Shown here piece by piece: positions 37,825-51,140 of a stretch of 64,000 nt of DNA. The notes under the pieces are model-generated. The model saw only the letters and a program-made list of their open reading frames with translations, was not told the origin of the DNA and did no database searches. The stretch is from Atrina japonica. Its lineage: Eukaryota > Mollusca > Bivalvia > Pterioida > Pinnidae. Where the stretch lies: contig BROG01000136.1 of assembly GCA_030159075.1 (NCBI GenBank), forward strand, positions 1,017,501-1,081,500, in the 5' to 3' direction. Positions within the stretch are counted from its first letter, which is position 1, and every line of letters starts with the position of its first letter. The translations under genes and the position numbers were made by a program.

Positions 37825-37904
37825 AATATGTTTCTTTCAAACCGCGTTAATATTAACGATATGCAGTCACATGATAGTCAAATCTAATATTTACATCTTC
37901 CTGG

Positions 37905-37980
37905 TAAATTCTACTATGTATTTTAAAAAGGAGGGAAAGTCAATTTCTACGATAGAAACTACGGTCGGAGTGGTCGCTAG
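37905..37980 (+). CDS. Candidate exon upstream of the duplicated intron
   Basis: An open frame (ATGTATTTTAAAAAGGAGGG, encoding FKKEGKSISTIETTVGVVA) ends at GCTAG|GTAAGTATG, a near-consensus splice donor, in phase 2. Splicing to the acceptor at 39807 or 41735 completes an AGC codon and continues in the only frame of the next exon that stays open. The 5' limit of this exon is unknown and no protein family was recognised. The support is splice-site quality plus frame agreement only. Confidence 0.35.
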
Positions 37981-39901
37981 GTAAGTATGTTTCCGGTTTA
38001 TCAATACATTTCAAGAAGTAATAAGTAAAACACATATGTTTACAGTAACATTTCAAATTCAGCTAGACTTCTTTCATGATTTTTATTTGCTATAATTGTG
38101 TTTTGTTAATGCAATCTCGTCAAAGTGTGATGCAAACAAGAAGTAAAGTGATGTCATGTTCTTTGCATATCACTCCGACGAGCCGAATAGCATTGCATAT
38201 ACAGTATTCTAAACTCAGTGTTTGTTATTCAGGTATAAATTAGGGCAAGGTGTAAATACATTATGTTGATGCATGTTTTGTGTCATTGTTGAATGAATGT
38301 GTTTGTTTGCTAATTTGTATAAGATTTATTTACGGTAAACTTTGTCATGTGCATTGGTATGAAGTGTGAGCGTGATAACGTCATTCGTCCTGATTGTAAT
38401 TGGAATTGATTTTAAAGCAAATCAATAAAATGATATAATTCATTAATCGTCATTTGATAATTATACTCGCCTGCATTGTCCGTCATTATTCGTCATTAGT
38501 CACTATACTGTATAGTTGTTTAATTTCACGGAGAGAAAATTTCGCGGTTTTGTATAGGAACTTATTCACTGGTATTAAATTTCGCGCAAGATTAGTTGCG
38601 AATTGTCTTTCTGATACTTCATAAGTGTAAGATATTATATTCACGGGTATTTGATTTCGCGGAGATTTCTTTGACCGTGAATATAGCGAAATTAAATCCC
38701 ACGCGAATAAAAGCAACTACCCAGTAAATGATTAATCATAGTTATTATTTTCATGAGGAAACATTGTTTATTTCACACTTTCGTTAATTGTTATGAGTTT
38801 GATCATTGACCTATAATCAAGGGGACCAATTATTCTATAAATAGAGGGGGGTGAACAATAACTTTTAGCATGTTATACCATACTGAAAAATTGGACTTTT
38901 CTTTCAGATTTTTTTTCATAAAAGTTTTTTTTCTAAGACTACATAAAGCCATCACTTTATTGAAATGGTTATTTTTCACTAACTACATTCACATTAAACC
39001 AGAAAAACATACAAAACTGAAAATCAAAGTTTAAAATACTACCAAAACATATAAGTTTTATACCTATCCCCATGAAAATCCATTAATTTTCCATTATTTT
39101 CTAAGAAACCTGAAGCTAGACCATGTCAATTTCCATATCTGTACTGTTTTGCACCTCCATGTGATAAGAGTTATCCCTTTTTGAAAGATTAGACACAATA
39201 ATAAGTTTTCTGTCACTAATATATACACCACAGGACAGGGTTTTAGGTCGCACCTATACATTTCCAGAAATCCTATATTTTGATCCTTATGTACAATTTT
39301 GATGACATTTGTCACTGATATTACACAAAATAAGTCACCCAATGTCAAAATATGGACACAAGAAGCTTAACTATACCTAAAATTAGTATTTTTACACCAT
39401 CTCTCCTCTCTGTCTATTTTTACACATATATATTCACAAGCAATCCCCGTTGAATTTCTTTTTTACATAAAAATTTACAAAATGAGCTATTTTCTAACTG
39501 AAATTCATTTCTTTCACCATGTCTTATTGAGTGCTATGTAGAAAAAGATAACAACATACTGAAATCATTATGACGTACCCCAGTACAAATGCTCACTTTT
39601 CTCAGAGACAACTAAATAGTTTTCCATAGGCGACATTGTTAATGTTTTCCTGTATATCTCATCTTCCGAGCGAGTGTCGACCTATAGATTATACATAGAT
39701 CTGTTCCACGTCCTTTCTGCAATCAGGAAAAAAACAACATAAAACATTGGCTTGACCATCTTGTATTTCTTTCACATGTGCATGTGTCAACCCCCCCCCC
39801 CCCCCAGCAGTTTCGCAGTGAATGGACAGAGCACCCTCGATTCAGACACTTCTCAGGAAATTGGCTCTAATGATATCAAAGTACCAGTAAAAATTATGCT
39901 G
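37972..39901. repeat. 1.93-kb tandem duplication, copy 1
   Basis: Direct repeat of 39902-41829 at about 97-98% identity by eye with small indels. It starts GGTCGCTAGGTAAGTATG and ends GTACCAGTAAAAATTATGCTG. The unit spans nine bases of exon, a whole intron with a poly-C acceptor, and ~95 bases of the next exon. Confidence 0.95.
38508..38724. mobile_element. TA-flanked MITE within the duplicated unit
   Basis: CTGTATAGTTGTTTAATTTC at the left and, reverse-complemented, CTGGGTAGTTGCTTTTATTC at the right, both flanked by TA. 217 bp, no ORF. The same element is in copy 2 at 40442-40657, so it was inserted before the duplication. Confidence 0.5.
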
Positions 39902-39911
39902 GGTCGCTAGG
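39808..39911 (+). CDS. Duplicated middle exon ending in a stop
   Basis: After a C-rich tract and CAG acceptor (39806-39807) the frame reads SFAVNGQSTLDSDTSQEIG and then NDIKVPVKIML. It then crosses the duplication joint into GGTCGCTAG and the copied donor GTAAGT. In this frame the last codon before the donor is TAG, so including this exon would truncate the protein while skipping it would not. Inference from splice signals; no transcript evidence. Confidence 0.35.
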
Positions 39912-41829
39912 TAAGTATGTTTCCGGTTTATCAATACATTTGAAAAAGTAATAAGTAAAACACATATGTTTACAGTAACATTTCAAATTCAGCTAAACTT
40001 CTTTCATGATTTTTATTTGCTATAATTTTAAAAGTATGTGTTTTGCAATCTCGTCAAAGTGTGATGCAAACAAGAAGTAAAGTGATGTCATGTTCTTTGC
40101 ATATCACTCCGACGAGCCGAATAGTATTGCATATACAGTATTCTAAACTCAGTGTTTGTTATTCAGGTATAAATTAGGGCAAGGTGTAAATACATTATGT
40201 TGATGCATGTTTTGTGTCATTGTTGAATGAATGTGTTTGTTTGCTAATTTGTATAAGATTTATTTACGGTAAACTTTGTCATGTGCATTGGTATGAAGTG
40301 TGAGCGTGATAACGTCATTCGTCCTGATTGTAATTGGAATTGATTTTAAAGCAAATCAATAAAATGATATAATTCATTAATCGTCATTTGATGATTATAC
40401 TCGTCTGCATTGTCCGTCATTATTCGTCATTAGTCACTATACTGTATAGTTGTTTAATTTCACGGAGAGAAAATTCGCGGTTTTTTATAGGAACTTATTC
40501 ACTGGTATTAAATTTCGCGCAAGATTAGTTGCGAATTGTCATTCTGATACTTCATAAGTGTAAGATATTATATTCACGGGTATTTGATTTCGCGGAGATT
40601 TCGTTGACCGTGAATATAGCGAAATTAAATCCCACGCGAATAGAAGCAACTACCCAGTAAATGATTAATCATAGTTATTATTTTCATGAGGAACATTGTT
40701 TATTTCACTTTCGTTAATTGTTATGAGTTTGATTATTGACCTATAATCAAGGGGACCAATTATTCTATAAATAGAGGGGGGTGAACAATCACTTTTAGCA
40801 TGTTATACCATACTGAAAAATTGAACTTTTCTTTCAGATTTCTTTTCATAAAATTTTTTTTTCTAAGACTACATAAAGCCATCACTTTATTGAAATGGTT
40901 ATTTTTCACTAACTACATTCACATTAAACCAGAAAAACATACAAAACTGAAAATCAAAGTTTAAAATACTACCAAAACATGTAAGTTTTATACCTATCCC
41001 CATGAAAATCCATTAATTTTCCATTATTTTCTAAGAAACCTGAAGCTAGACCATGTCAATTTCCATATCTGTACTGTTTTGCACCTCCATGTGATAAGAG
41101 TTATCCCTTTTTGAAAGATTAGACACAATAAAAAGTTTTCTGTCACTAATATATACACCACAGGATAGGTTTTTAGGTCGCACCTATACATTTCCAGAAA
41201 TCCCATATTTTGATCCTTATGTACAATTTTGATGACATTTGTCACTGATATTGCACAAAATAAGTCACCCAATGTCCAAATATGGACACAAGAAGCTTAA
41301 CTATACCTAAAATTAGTATTTTTACACCATCTCTCCTCTCTGTCTATTTTTTACACATATATATTCACAAGCAATCCCCGTTGAATTTCTTTTTTACATA
41401 AAAATTTACAAAATGAGCTATTTTCTAACTGAAATTCATTTCTTTCACCATGTCTTATTGAGTGCTATGTAGAAAAAGATAACAACATACTGAAATCATT
41501 ATAACGTACCCCAGTACAAATGCTCACTTTTCTCAGAGACAACTAAATAGTTTTCCATAGGCGACATTGTTAATGTTTTCCTGTATATCTCATCTTCCGA
41601 GCGAGTGTCGACCTATAGATTATACATGGATCTGTTCCACGTCCTTTCTTCAAACAGGAAAAAAAACCATAAAACATTGGCTTGACCATCTTGTATTTCT
41701 TTCACATGTGCATGTGTCAACCCCCCCCCCCCCAGCAGTTTCGCAGTGAATGGACAGAGCACCCTCGATTCAGACACTTCTCAGGAAATTGGCTCTAATG
41801 ATATCAAAGTACCAGTAAAAATTATGCTG
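39902..41829. repeat. 1.93-kb tandem duplication, copy 2
   Basis: Second copy, directly adjoining the first with no spacer. Differences include a changed stretch near 40027 and single-base changes throughout. The duplicated minus-strand frames (39348-39094, 41272-41024) lie in the presumed intron and show no domain. Confidence 0.95.
40442..40657. mobile_element. TA-flanked MITE, duplicated copy
   Basis: Second copy of the element at 38508-38724, carried along by the duplication. Confidence 0.5.
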
Positions 41830-41871
41830 ATTCAGCATTTTCAATTCATAATACATTATTTTACTTTGTAA
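41736..41871 (+). CDS. Candidate downstream exon of the duplicated gene
   Basis: Same acceptor and reading frame as the middle exon (SFAVNGQSTLDSDTSQEIG). Past the duplication end it continues into LIQHFQFIIHYFTL and a TAA at 41869-41871. This could be the true C-terminus or read into an intron. No family recognised. Confidence 0.3.
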
Positions 41872-42589
41872 AAATATAAAAATGTGTTAACTGATACAAT
41901 ATATACCAATCAGAGACCAGCTTGCATTCAAAATAGCAGCTCCGCTTTCCGCTTTCCCTACACTTTTTCAACCAACCAATTTCCCGGGTATTTAGTTGTC
42001 TCTGAACTTTATGATTGAAACCGCGTAATATACGAAATATCAAGATTTATAATGTCTTCTATCGGCATTGAAATGAACCATTTCTTTGAGGTACACTTTG
42101 ATTGATCTATATATAAATATTAATTTACATATTTATCTTCGATCTTCCCAGCTGAATATGTGTTTTATTTTACAACACGCAAACAATGCATAAGTCATAC
42201 TTGTAATGCCTATGTGCATCAATTTGACCATCAAAGTCGAGCTTATAATGGTAAATGTTTGAAAGTAAAAAAGGGGTATCACTTACTAATTTGTAAACGT
42301 AAACAAACATACACTACGATATCTACCATGCAACATCTAGGGTAATTCAATATGATGCCAAAAATTATATACAAACTACATGTAGGTAAATATCAGCCCA
42401 TCCAGTTTACACAGGGGAAAAATATATAGACATACTTATGTCACAAAGCTTCAATGACAAAAATTAAATGTTGCAACACAACTACACAGCTCTACAAGTA
42501 CAATACTCTTTTATTAAAGAAATCCTAGAGACTCTTACAACATACCACAGAGGGTTATCTAGTTGAAGGCCAAGTTACTGAAGTGTAAC
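41872..42589. other. Intergenic, nothing recognised
   Basis: No supported feature. Confidence 0.45.
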
Positions 42590-42690
42590 AGGCGGAAAAA
42601 AATGTGAGGACAGACAGGGAATCGAACCAAGATCCTTCCGAGCACTAGCAGGGCGCTTTTACCAGAGCTATCTATATATTACCGAAACCA
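42590..42690 (-). mobile_element. tRNA-like SINE head
   Basis: On the minus strand TAGCTCTGGTAAAAGCG (A-box-like, about 42671-42655) is followed at tRNA-like spacing by GGTTCGATTCC (perfect B box, 42628-42618). The flanks do not fold into a full cloverleaf and there is no anticodon arm, so this is a SINE or tRNA pseudogene rather than a functional tRNA. Confidence 0.55.
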
Positions 42691-42809
42691 GAAATAATGT
42701 TGAGGAACATTTCTCCGGAATCACATAACTGGCGATAATAGAAGCAGAATTATAACGGTAATCCGGGCTAACTTAAAATTTCCCCATTTGTCTCTTACAG
42801 AGCGTTTGT

Positions 42810-43055
42810 TTAGATGGAAACCAAGAGGTGGGACCAGGTGCCATGGAGGAGCAAGCATCCCCTGTCGACCGGTCACACCCGCCATGAGCCCACAGTCAAG
42901 TCCAAATGAAACACGTGAGGAACCAACCTCGCCACAACTGGCACAGACGTCCCAACAATCGCCAAATAAAAGGCAACCCAACATCCCACCCAGCAAAACA
43001 GAGCAATCGCAAACAAGACCACCACACCGACCACAAAACCCGCACGTTAAAATAC
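42810..43055 (-). mobile_element. PLE 3' end fragment I, A-to-G enriched
   Basis: Minus-oriented PLE end aligned with the copy at 44.2-44.5 kb. It differs mainly by T-to-C on the plus strand, i.e. A-to-G on the element's sense strand. About 18 such changes were seen by hand against roughly eight of all other kinds. In the RT C-terminus DVCTNCDE-type sequence has become DVCASCGE, and Tyr residues have become Cys. Some other changes look like ordinary CpG decay. Confidence 0.7.
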
Positions 43056-44179
43056 ATGACAAAATGCAATGCAAATATATCTTCTTGTTTTTTATCCCAA
43101 CGGCATCCTCAGGTAAAACAGAAAAATGCTACATATTTATTAAGACACGCAGTTTTCCCGGATCATCAGATACATTTTTGGTACGTTAGATACGGTCCTT
43201 CTTTTCATTAAACTTTTATTTCAGTTTGCCATTTTAGGTTTGTCTGTCCATTTTGTTTGTAATTCATTTTACATTTGGAACAATATCGTTTTATTATTTT
43301 ATTTCCAATGAAAAAAGTTATATCTACGAACAAATAAAAGTATTATATAGTAATTTTGTTTTACATTTTTGTAGTTTCTTCAATAAATTCCAACTCTAGT
43401 ATTTAATCAATGTGAGGATTAGGTATATATACTTTTATTATAGTTTTGTTGATTTTTTTTTTTTTTTTCTTTATTTTAATTCAAATAAAGATGAATGAGC
43501 AAAAGTTATATGCATGTATCTCTTTTTTGACGAATGATTGTTGATTAAGTCAGCAATGCCATTTATTGTTTTTTTCTCCGTTTACTTATTATTATTTTTG
43601 TTTTTATTTTATTTTATTTTACCAAATGATAAAATGTTTATTAAATAAGTTTCGGGTGTATAATCGGTTAGACTATCTTCAACGTTATAAGTCAATCACC
43701 GCTACTTTGTATGTTAAGAAAATTAAAGTATCCCTTTTTAGATTTTCAAAACGTTGTCTGTCAAAACAGTCAGGTAAACAAGTTGAAAGTTATAAATAAC
43801 TATGACTTGGATACTATAGGGTTATTATTCAGTGACACATATGTGTGAATGTGTGCGTGTGGGTGAATTGTCGTTTTCATTCTCTTGTTAGATTATGTAT
43901 CAATGGGATTTTTTGTCAAGGTTGATAACCTTTCGTCTAATTGAATGTATAATGAACAGTACTGAGCTATTTTGTGTTACTAAGAGTCTCGGGTAGTACA
44001 GCTCTTTTTTCACATGTCATAATTGGAGATAGTATTAAGATAATGCAATTAATAGTATAATTTGTTAATAGAAACACTTTATGAAAGAAAACAGGTGACG
44101 TTTATTAATTTCGTCGAAAAAGCATCAACAAAACTATCAGAATTTAGACTTATAGATTTATACATTAAAGATTTGTCGG
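43056..44179. other. Intergenic, nothing recognised
   Basis: AT-rich with T-homopolymers. No supported gene. Confidence 0.45.
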
Positions 44180-45115
44180 AAATATAAAAAATCTCAGATA
44201 CCAAAGTATAAATCAATAGAATGTCCAGGACATAGATATAAATCCGGTAAAAATGGACAAACACGGACCTCTGGAAACCAAGAGGTGGGATTAGGTGCCA
44301 TGGAGGAGTAAGCATCCCCTGTCGACGGTCACACCCGCCGTGAGTCCACAGTCAAATCCAATGAAACACGTGAGGAGTGAATCCTCGTCACAATTGGTAC
44401 AGACGTCTCAACAACCGCCAACGAAAAGGCAACTCAACATTTCACCCAGCGAAACAGAGTAATCGCAAACAAGACTACTATACCGACCGTAAAATTTGCG
44501 GAACGTTGGCATTAAACGCGGTTTTCGATATCCCTTGTGACAATAATTTGTCAGTGAGTAGTTTACCTCTGTATATGAAATCTTCATATGTTGTACACGC
44601 CCTGGCATATCGTATCATTTGTGAAATATAAACTCCATATGCGGGTGACTGAGGGATATTACTACTTAAATGTGGAAAATTTACGATGGGAAAGCCGAAA
44701 TCGTCGCGTTTGTCGTATGGCTTAGGTGCCAATTTCCCGTCTGTGTCTATATTAAGTAAAATGTCTAAGTATGAAGCATGTGTGCTTGATTCTGTTGTAT
44801 CTTTAATTTCTAGTTCGGTGGGATATATCGCATTGACATATGTATGAAAACTGTCATTATTAATTGACAAAACGTCGTCGATATATCTAAATGTCAAATT
44901 AAAGGACGCCGCTAACTTTTTTCTTCTTTTGATGCAGCATTTTCTGAATGACGTCTGCTTCGTATGAATAAAGGAACAGGTCGGCCAATAAAGGGGCACA
45001 ATTGGTTATCATAGGAATGCCGACAGTTTGTTGAAAGACCACGTCTCCGAACAAATTACAAATACATTGTCTATCAGAAATTCCAGCATGTTTTTATATC
45101 AACTTCAGTGTACTT
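44180..45115 (-). mobile_element. PLE fragment H, tail plus RT C-terminal half
   Basis: Best-preserved 3' part of the family. The tail is at 44180-44475 (plus: GAATGTCCAGGACATAG, CTCTGGAAACCAAGAGGTGG). The RT lies upstream to about 45115, where homology is lost. Confidence 0.8.
44478..44999 (-). pseudogene. PLE reverse transcriptase, C-terminal half
   Basis: A 173-codon frame reads from YWPTCSFIH-type sequence (shifted relative to the intact GTNCAPLLADL) through FNLTFRYIDDVLSINNDSF (catalytic YIDD), AIYPTELEIKDTTESSTHAS, YLDILLNIDTDGKLAPKPYD, FGFPIVNFPHLSSNIPQSP, and AYGVYISQMIRYARAC to KLLTDKLLSQG. The terminal KFYGRYSSLVCDYSVSLGEM block (44608-44408) follows in another frame. No GIY-YIG endonuclease domain is seen after the RT in any copy. 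Dead because of frame changes and truncation upstream. Confidence 0.8.

Positions 45116-46754
<1,639 letters not shown>

Positions 46755-46828
<74 letters not shown>
46755..46828. repeat. (TA)n microsatellite
   Basis: TA array with one AATA interruption, at the 3' end of the RT fragment. Confidence 0.95.
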
Positions 46829-46830
<2 letters not shown>

Positions 46831-47582
46831 ACACAAATATCACTACATAATTAAACATTTACTATTGACCACCTTGGATCAGAAATGATACTATCTGCGT
46901 AAATACATAAATAAATAAATATATTTATTACTGTTTTTATTAATTTATCAATTATATATGAGCGTTATTTTTCATTGATGTTTTAACTGATTTGACAAAG
47001 CAGATGGAAAATGCTTTAAATATTCAATTTTCAGCCAATCAAAATGCTGTGAAACATTAAACCAAACGGTTAAAATTAGAGAAGCCTTTTCTCCTTATCA
47101 GGGGATATTCTCAGGTAACTATGATTTCAGCGCACTAGTCAACATCAGTCACTTCATCACAAAACAAACATCACATCAGTACATCTTCGCTAACTTCCAG
47201 CACGAGTCATGAGGTTTTTAACATACGATTGACATGTGATTCCCGATTCGCTTTGCCGTTGTTAAAGTTTATGTATATTAATGCGCTTGTATTTTTTTCA
47301 GTTTTTAAATATTCAACGAAACATGTGTTTAACATATATTAAAATGATTTGTTATTTGAAATAAATGTTTGTTTGTCTGATGTTTTAAACTTTTTAGCTT
47401 GTATTTTCCCCATTTCGATGCACTATTTTCTTAGTATTGGAGTGATAGATTTCAACCAACATGTGAAGTGGTTTGTTTAAATTTCAAGACTTGGAGACTA
47501 TAGTCTCTATTTTGACCTAGCTACAAATCGCCAGGTAACAAAACATGACTGGAAAATGTAATAAATAGAATATCTTATTATT
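46829..47582. other. Intergenic, nothing firm
   Basis: A TTCTCCTTATCAGGGGATAT segment near 47090 resembles the end motif of PLE-type repeats, but it is not classifiable. Confidence 0.35.
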
Positions 47583-47681
47583 GTTTTTGAATAACATGTT
47601 TATTACATATTGTGAGGCAGGACAATGCATATTTAACACTCGTGATACGCACTCGATGTAATAAACATGTTATTTAAAAAC
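47583..47681. repeat. 26-bp inverted repeat with 47-bp spacer
   Basis: GTTTTTGAATAACATGTTTA... (47583-47608) matches the reverse complement of 47656-47681 at 25 of 26 positions. Confidence 0.8.
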
Positions 47682-47692
47682 TACTGTCAGAA

Positions 47693-47697
<5 letters not shown>

Positions 47698-47767
<70 letters not shown>
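47698..47767. repeat. (TA)n microsatellite
   Basis: TA array. Confidence 0.97.
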
Positions 47768-47770
<3 letters not shown>

Positions 47771-48466
47771 CAAATTTTCGGTCCCTTGGCTTTTATCAAG
47801 AGAAGGACGACAATATCTATATTAGTTACATAGTATTAAGTCTGCAAAATACACAATTTCATGGCAAATATTTCTCGATGCTTATCAATTACGTCACGAA
47901 CAATGACATCACACCGTTAACGACACATGCATATTTCCGCGTACACAAGTAGACCTATATATGTGTATACATTCATCAAATATCTTGCTAATGGATTATT
48001 AAACTATAGTTTACTTAAATAATTATATGCATGTCATGTGTTAAAATAATATCCAGCCAGTATATATCATGGAAAAAATAGGAAAGGGCTTCCTTAGAAA
48101 TTACTAAGTTACTATAAAATAAATGCAATATTTTATCAAATAGAAAGAACATCACAAGAATACCACAATCTAGTCAAATACTACAAACCCAAAACAAAAG
48201 CGGAACTTAAAAAGATATCCATCCGGAGGATCGGGGTGGTTATTTTTTTATATTATTTGGATATTTTGTAACACATGATATGCATATAATTATATAATTT
48301 TACTATGTAAGCTGTGTATTGTGTAAACTTAATACTATGTAACTAATATAAATATTGTCGTATTTCACTTGTTAATGGTCAAATTGCCGAAACATTGTGA
48401 ATATTGAGTGTTTTACTATTTTTCCGCATAACGACACTTCCCTTTGGAGGACATTAATTTTATTGG

Positions 48467-48469
<3 letters not shown>
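47768..48469. other. Intergenic, nothing recognised
   Basis: No supported gene. A TTTCGGTCCCTTGGCTTTTA segment beside the TA array looks like a decayed version of the 48.6-kb motif. Confidence 0.4.

Positions 48470-48553
<84 letters not shown>
48470..48553. repeat. (TA)n microsatellite
   Basis: TA array. Confidence 0.97.
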
Positions 48554-48558
<5 letters not shown>

Positions 48559-48932
48559 CTAAAATGACTAACGACATGGTCAAAATGAATGTCAAATTTC
48601 TGGGACGACCTGTCCCTTTATCAGGACAAAACGATTTAAAAAACATGAAAAAACGTACACACACAACCGGAGAGTGAAAGAAATGCTACATATTACAAGT
48701 ACAGGGTGATAATGCAATAAATAAATGAAAATGGAAATCAAACAAAAGGATAACTAAAACACTGAGCTCAAAGTACCAACGAAATGTGAATCGAACTAGA
48801 TCTACGTGAAAATAACAAGAAACCTCAAAACTACTAAATAGATTTGATCTACAAAGTCAGAACACGAAAGTCAATTAGTTCCATCATTCCATTAAATTTA
48901 ACATGCATATTTCAGAATCCAAACACAACTTT
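48554..48932. other. Flank between TA array and RT fragment
   Basis: Contains the hammerhead-like motif; otherwise nothing recognised. Confidence 0.4.
48590..48625 (-). ncRNA. Decayed hammerhead-like motif, second family
   Basis: Minus strand: CCTGATAAA, a strong GGGAC/GTCCC helix II with loop AGGTC, then A and GAAA. The usual CTGATGA reads CTGATAA, losing the essential core G, and no clean helix III or helix I is visible. Probably the terminal motif of another PLE-like family, inactive. Confidence 0.4.
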
Positions 48933-49126
48933 TTGGATACCACATCCACTTTGGTTGATGGAAATATTGAGTTTAGTCTCCACATCAAACCCACAGATTC
49001 TCATCTGTTTTAATGTCATCCAGCTGTCATCCACCTCACACTTTTAAAGGAATACCAAAAGGTTTAACTACTTGTATATATTGCTTAGATCCGACACCCT
49101 AGGATATATAGTGTTGTTGGTTTTAT

Positions 49127-49132
<6 letters not shown>
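48933..49132 (+). pseudogene. Second copy of the RT C-terminal fragment
   Basis: Collinear with 46556-46754 (GGATACCACATCCACTTTGG, CACACTTTTAAAGGAATACC, TATATTGCTTAGATCCGACA), with substitutions and one small frame change. Followed by (TA)n exactly as in the first copy. Confidence 0.5.
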
Positions 49133-49194
<62 letters not shown>

Positions 49195-49199
49195 TATAT

Positions 49200-49278
<79 letters not shown>
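49133..49278. repeat. (TA)n microsatellite, interrupted
   Basis: TA arrays with AATA/ATTA interruptions. Confidence 0.95.
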
Positions 49279-49280
<2 letters not shown>

Positions 49281-49350
49281 TATGATCTGTGATCGTGTGA
49301 TATGCAGCTACATAACCGATTGCATAAATAATTTAAATGTAGAACGTATA

Positions 49351-49385
49351 ATATACATACATACATACATACATACATACATACA

Positions 49386-49480
<95 letters not shown>
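49351..49480. repeat. (CATA)n followed by (TA)n
   Basis: About 15 CATA repeats passing directly into a TA array. Confidence 0.96.
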
Positions 49481-49483
<3 letters not shown>

Positions 49484-50351
49484 ATTTATGTTAGTTTTTG
49501 AATTTTTGTCAGAGAAAGGATCTCTAATATTACAATTGATTTTCTCACATATTTGGATATCGTAAGTGATGTAAAACATACATTAAATAATCGAAAATTT
49601 CTTAAAAGATACATATCACCCATTCTTTTCAGTCAATATTAGGATTTAAGAATGATGCTAAATATATGTATCAGACATTAACTATAATAATATTGCCCTA
49701 AAACGGGATTTTCTACCCCCAAATTGATGAAATTCAAATAAAAAATGAGCCATTATTGGAAAAAAAACTAAGTCAATATAAAAAACTCGGCAAATATTGA
49801 AATCGAATGACAAAACAGAAATTCAAGTAAGAGCGGCCGCCATTGTTTTGTTTTGCAAATCGAACCGTACGCGCATCTTTTTCGCATATAATTGGTCTAG
49901 TTGGATTTCATATTGGACGAGTTTATTAACAATATGCTTATTAATAAGTGATTTCCAATTCAGCCTTGGTATTGCGCCTTGGCTTTTCGTATTGACCTTC
50001 GGCTTTGCCTCTGGCAAATACGACAGACCTCGGCGAAATAACTAAGCCAATATATAAATCACTGATAATAAACATATTATGTTCTAATGCCAATTGTCCT
50101 ATTCAAGTTTTAATTCTAAAGCGGATCACAATTTCCGATATCAATAACCATGATTGAACAATTATCTGTAAGCTACATTTCAATACTCTAAAGTATACTA
50201 AATAACAGGTGTTCCAATAACGTATTAATTATCTAATCATTGGTACAGATTGGCTTTTAAACAAACGAATTAATTTCAACACAGAAAATACTTTTTAACA
50301 GTTTAAGATTCAAACTTATGAACACTATTTCTGGGATTGTCAACATATTAA
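49481..50351. other. Intergenic, nothing recognised
   Basis: Overlapping open frames on both strands at 49797-50045 lack family motifs. Confidence 0.45.
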
Positions 50352-50652
50352 AGGGACATTTGCTGTATTTACCAAAACATTATTTAGATTTTATCTCCTT
50401 TTACTACCTGTATTTGATATACAATAACAAATAAGAGCTTTACACAGGCATACAATCTTATATCCCTATAAACGTCGACGTCAAAGTAAGGCCAGGTACA
50501 GTGTGGTATACATAGTTATAAAAATAGTAATGTTGAATTATTCAATTTCATGTGAATAATTGCCAAACTGTGTTTCTCATGACAAACACTTTTCACAAAT
50601 TATATAGGAGAATTTTTATCCATGTCTATATCTCTGTTTTGTTATTGTATAA
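50352..50652. mobile_element. TTAA-flanked MITE, right end lost
   Basis: Left TTAA then AGGGACATTTGCTGT; internal TGATATACAATAACAAATAA and TTTACACAGGCATACAATC. The right end is replaced by a PLE tail, so the PLE probably inserted into or recombined with it. Confidence 0.6.
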
Positions 50653-50855
50653 ACAATAAAAAAGTCGCAGATACCAGGGAATAAATGATTAGGATGCCCA
50701 GGATATCCGTACAAATCTGGTAAATTGAAATCAAGAGGTGGGATCAGGTGTCATGGAGGAGTAAGCATCCCCTGTCGATCGGTCACAACTGACGTGAGTC
50801 CACAGTCAAATTAAAATGAAATACGTGAGGAATGAATGAACGAACGAACGAACGA
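50653..50855 (-). mobile_element. PLE 3' tail fragment J
   Basis: Minus-oriented tail (GGATGCCCAGGATATCCGTA, CAAGAGGTGGGATCAGGTG, GAGTAAGCATCCCCTGTCGA), ending in a short (GAAC)n. Confidence 0.7.
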
Positions 50856-50857
50856 AC

Positions 50858-51140
50858 TCTATTTCACTGAGTGAAATGTTGAGTTGCCTTTTCGTTGGCT
50901 GTTGTTGAGACGTCTGTACCAATTGTGACGAGGATTCGTTCCTCACTTATTTCATTTGGACTTGAATGTGGACTCACGGCGGGTGTGACTGGTCGACAGT
51001 CGATGCTTACCCCTCCATCGCACCTGATCCCACCTCTTGGTGTCCAGAGGTCCGTGTTTGTCCATATTTGCCGGATTTGTATCTGTGTCCTGGACATCCT
51101 ATAGATTTATACTTTGGTATCTGAGATGTTTTATATTTTA
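50858..51140 (+). mobile_element. PLE 3' tail fragment K
   Basis: Plus-oriented tail (GTTGTTGAGACGTCTGTACC, GGACTTGAATGTGGACTCAC, TGTGTCCTGGACATCCTATA), back to back with fragment J. Confidence 0.7.

Noticed and set aside
39094..39348. Duplicated minus-strand 84-codon frame (also 41024-41272) as a conserved gene
   Set aside because: Its conservation is explained by the recent tandem duplication, and no domain or start context supports it.
42590..42690. Functional tRNA gene on the minus strand
   Set aside because: A- and B-box-like segments are present, but the acceptor and anticodon stems do not form; SINE or tRNA pseudogene is more likely.
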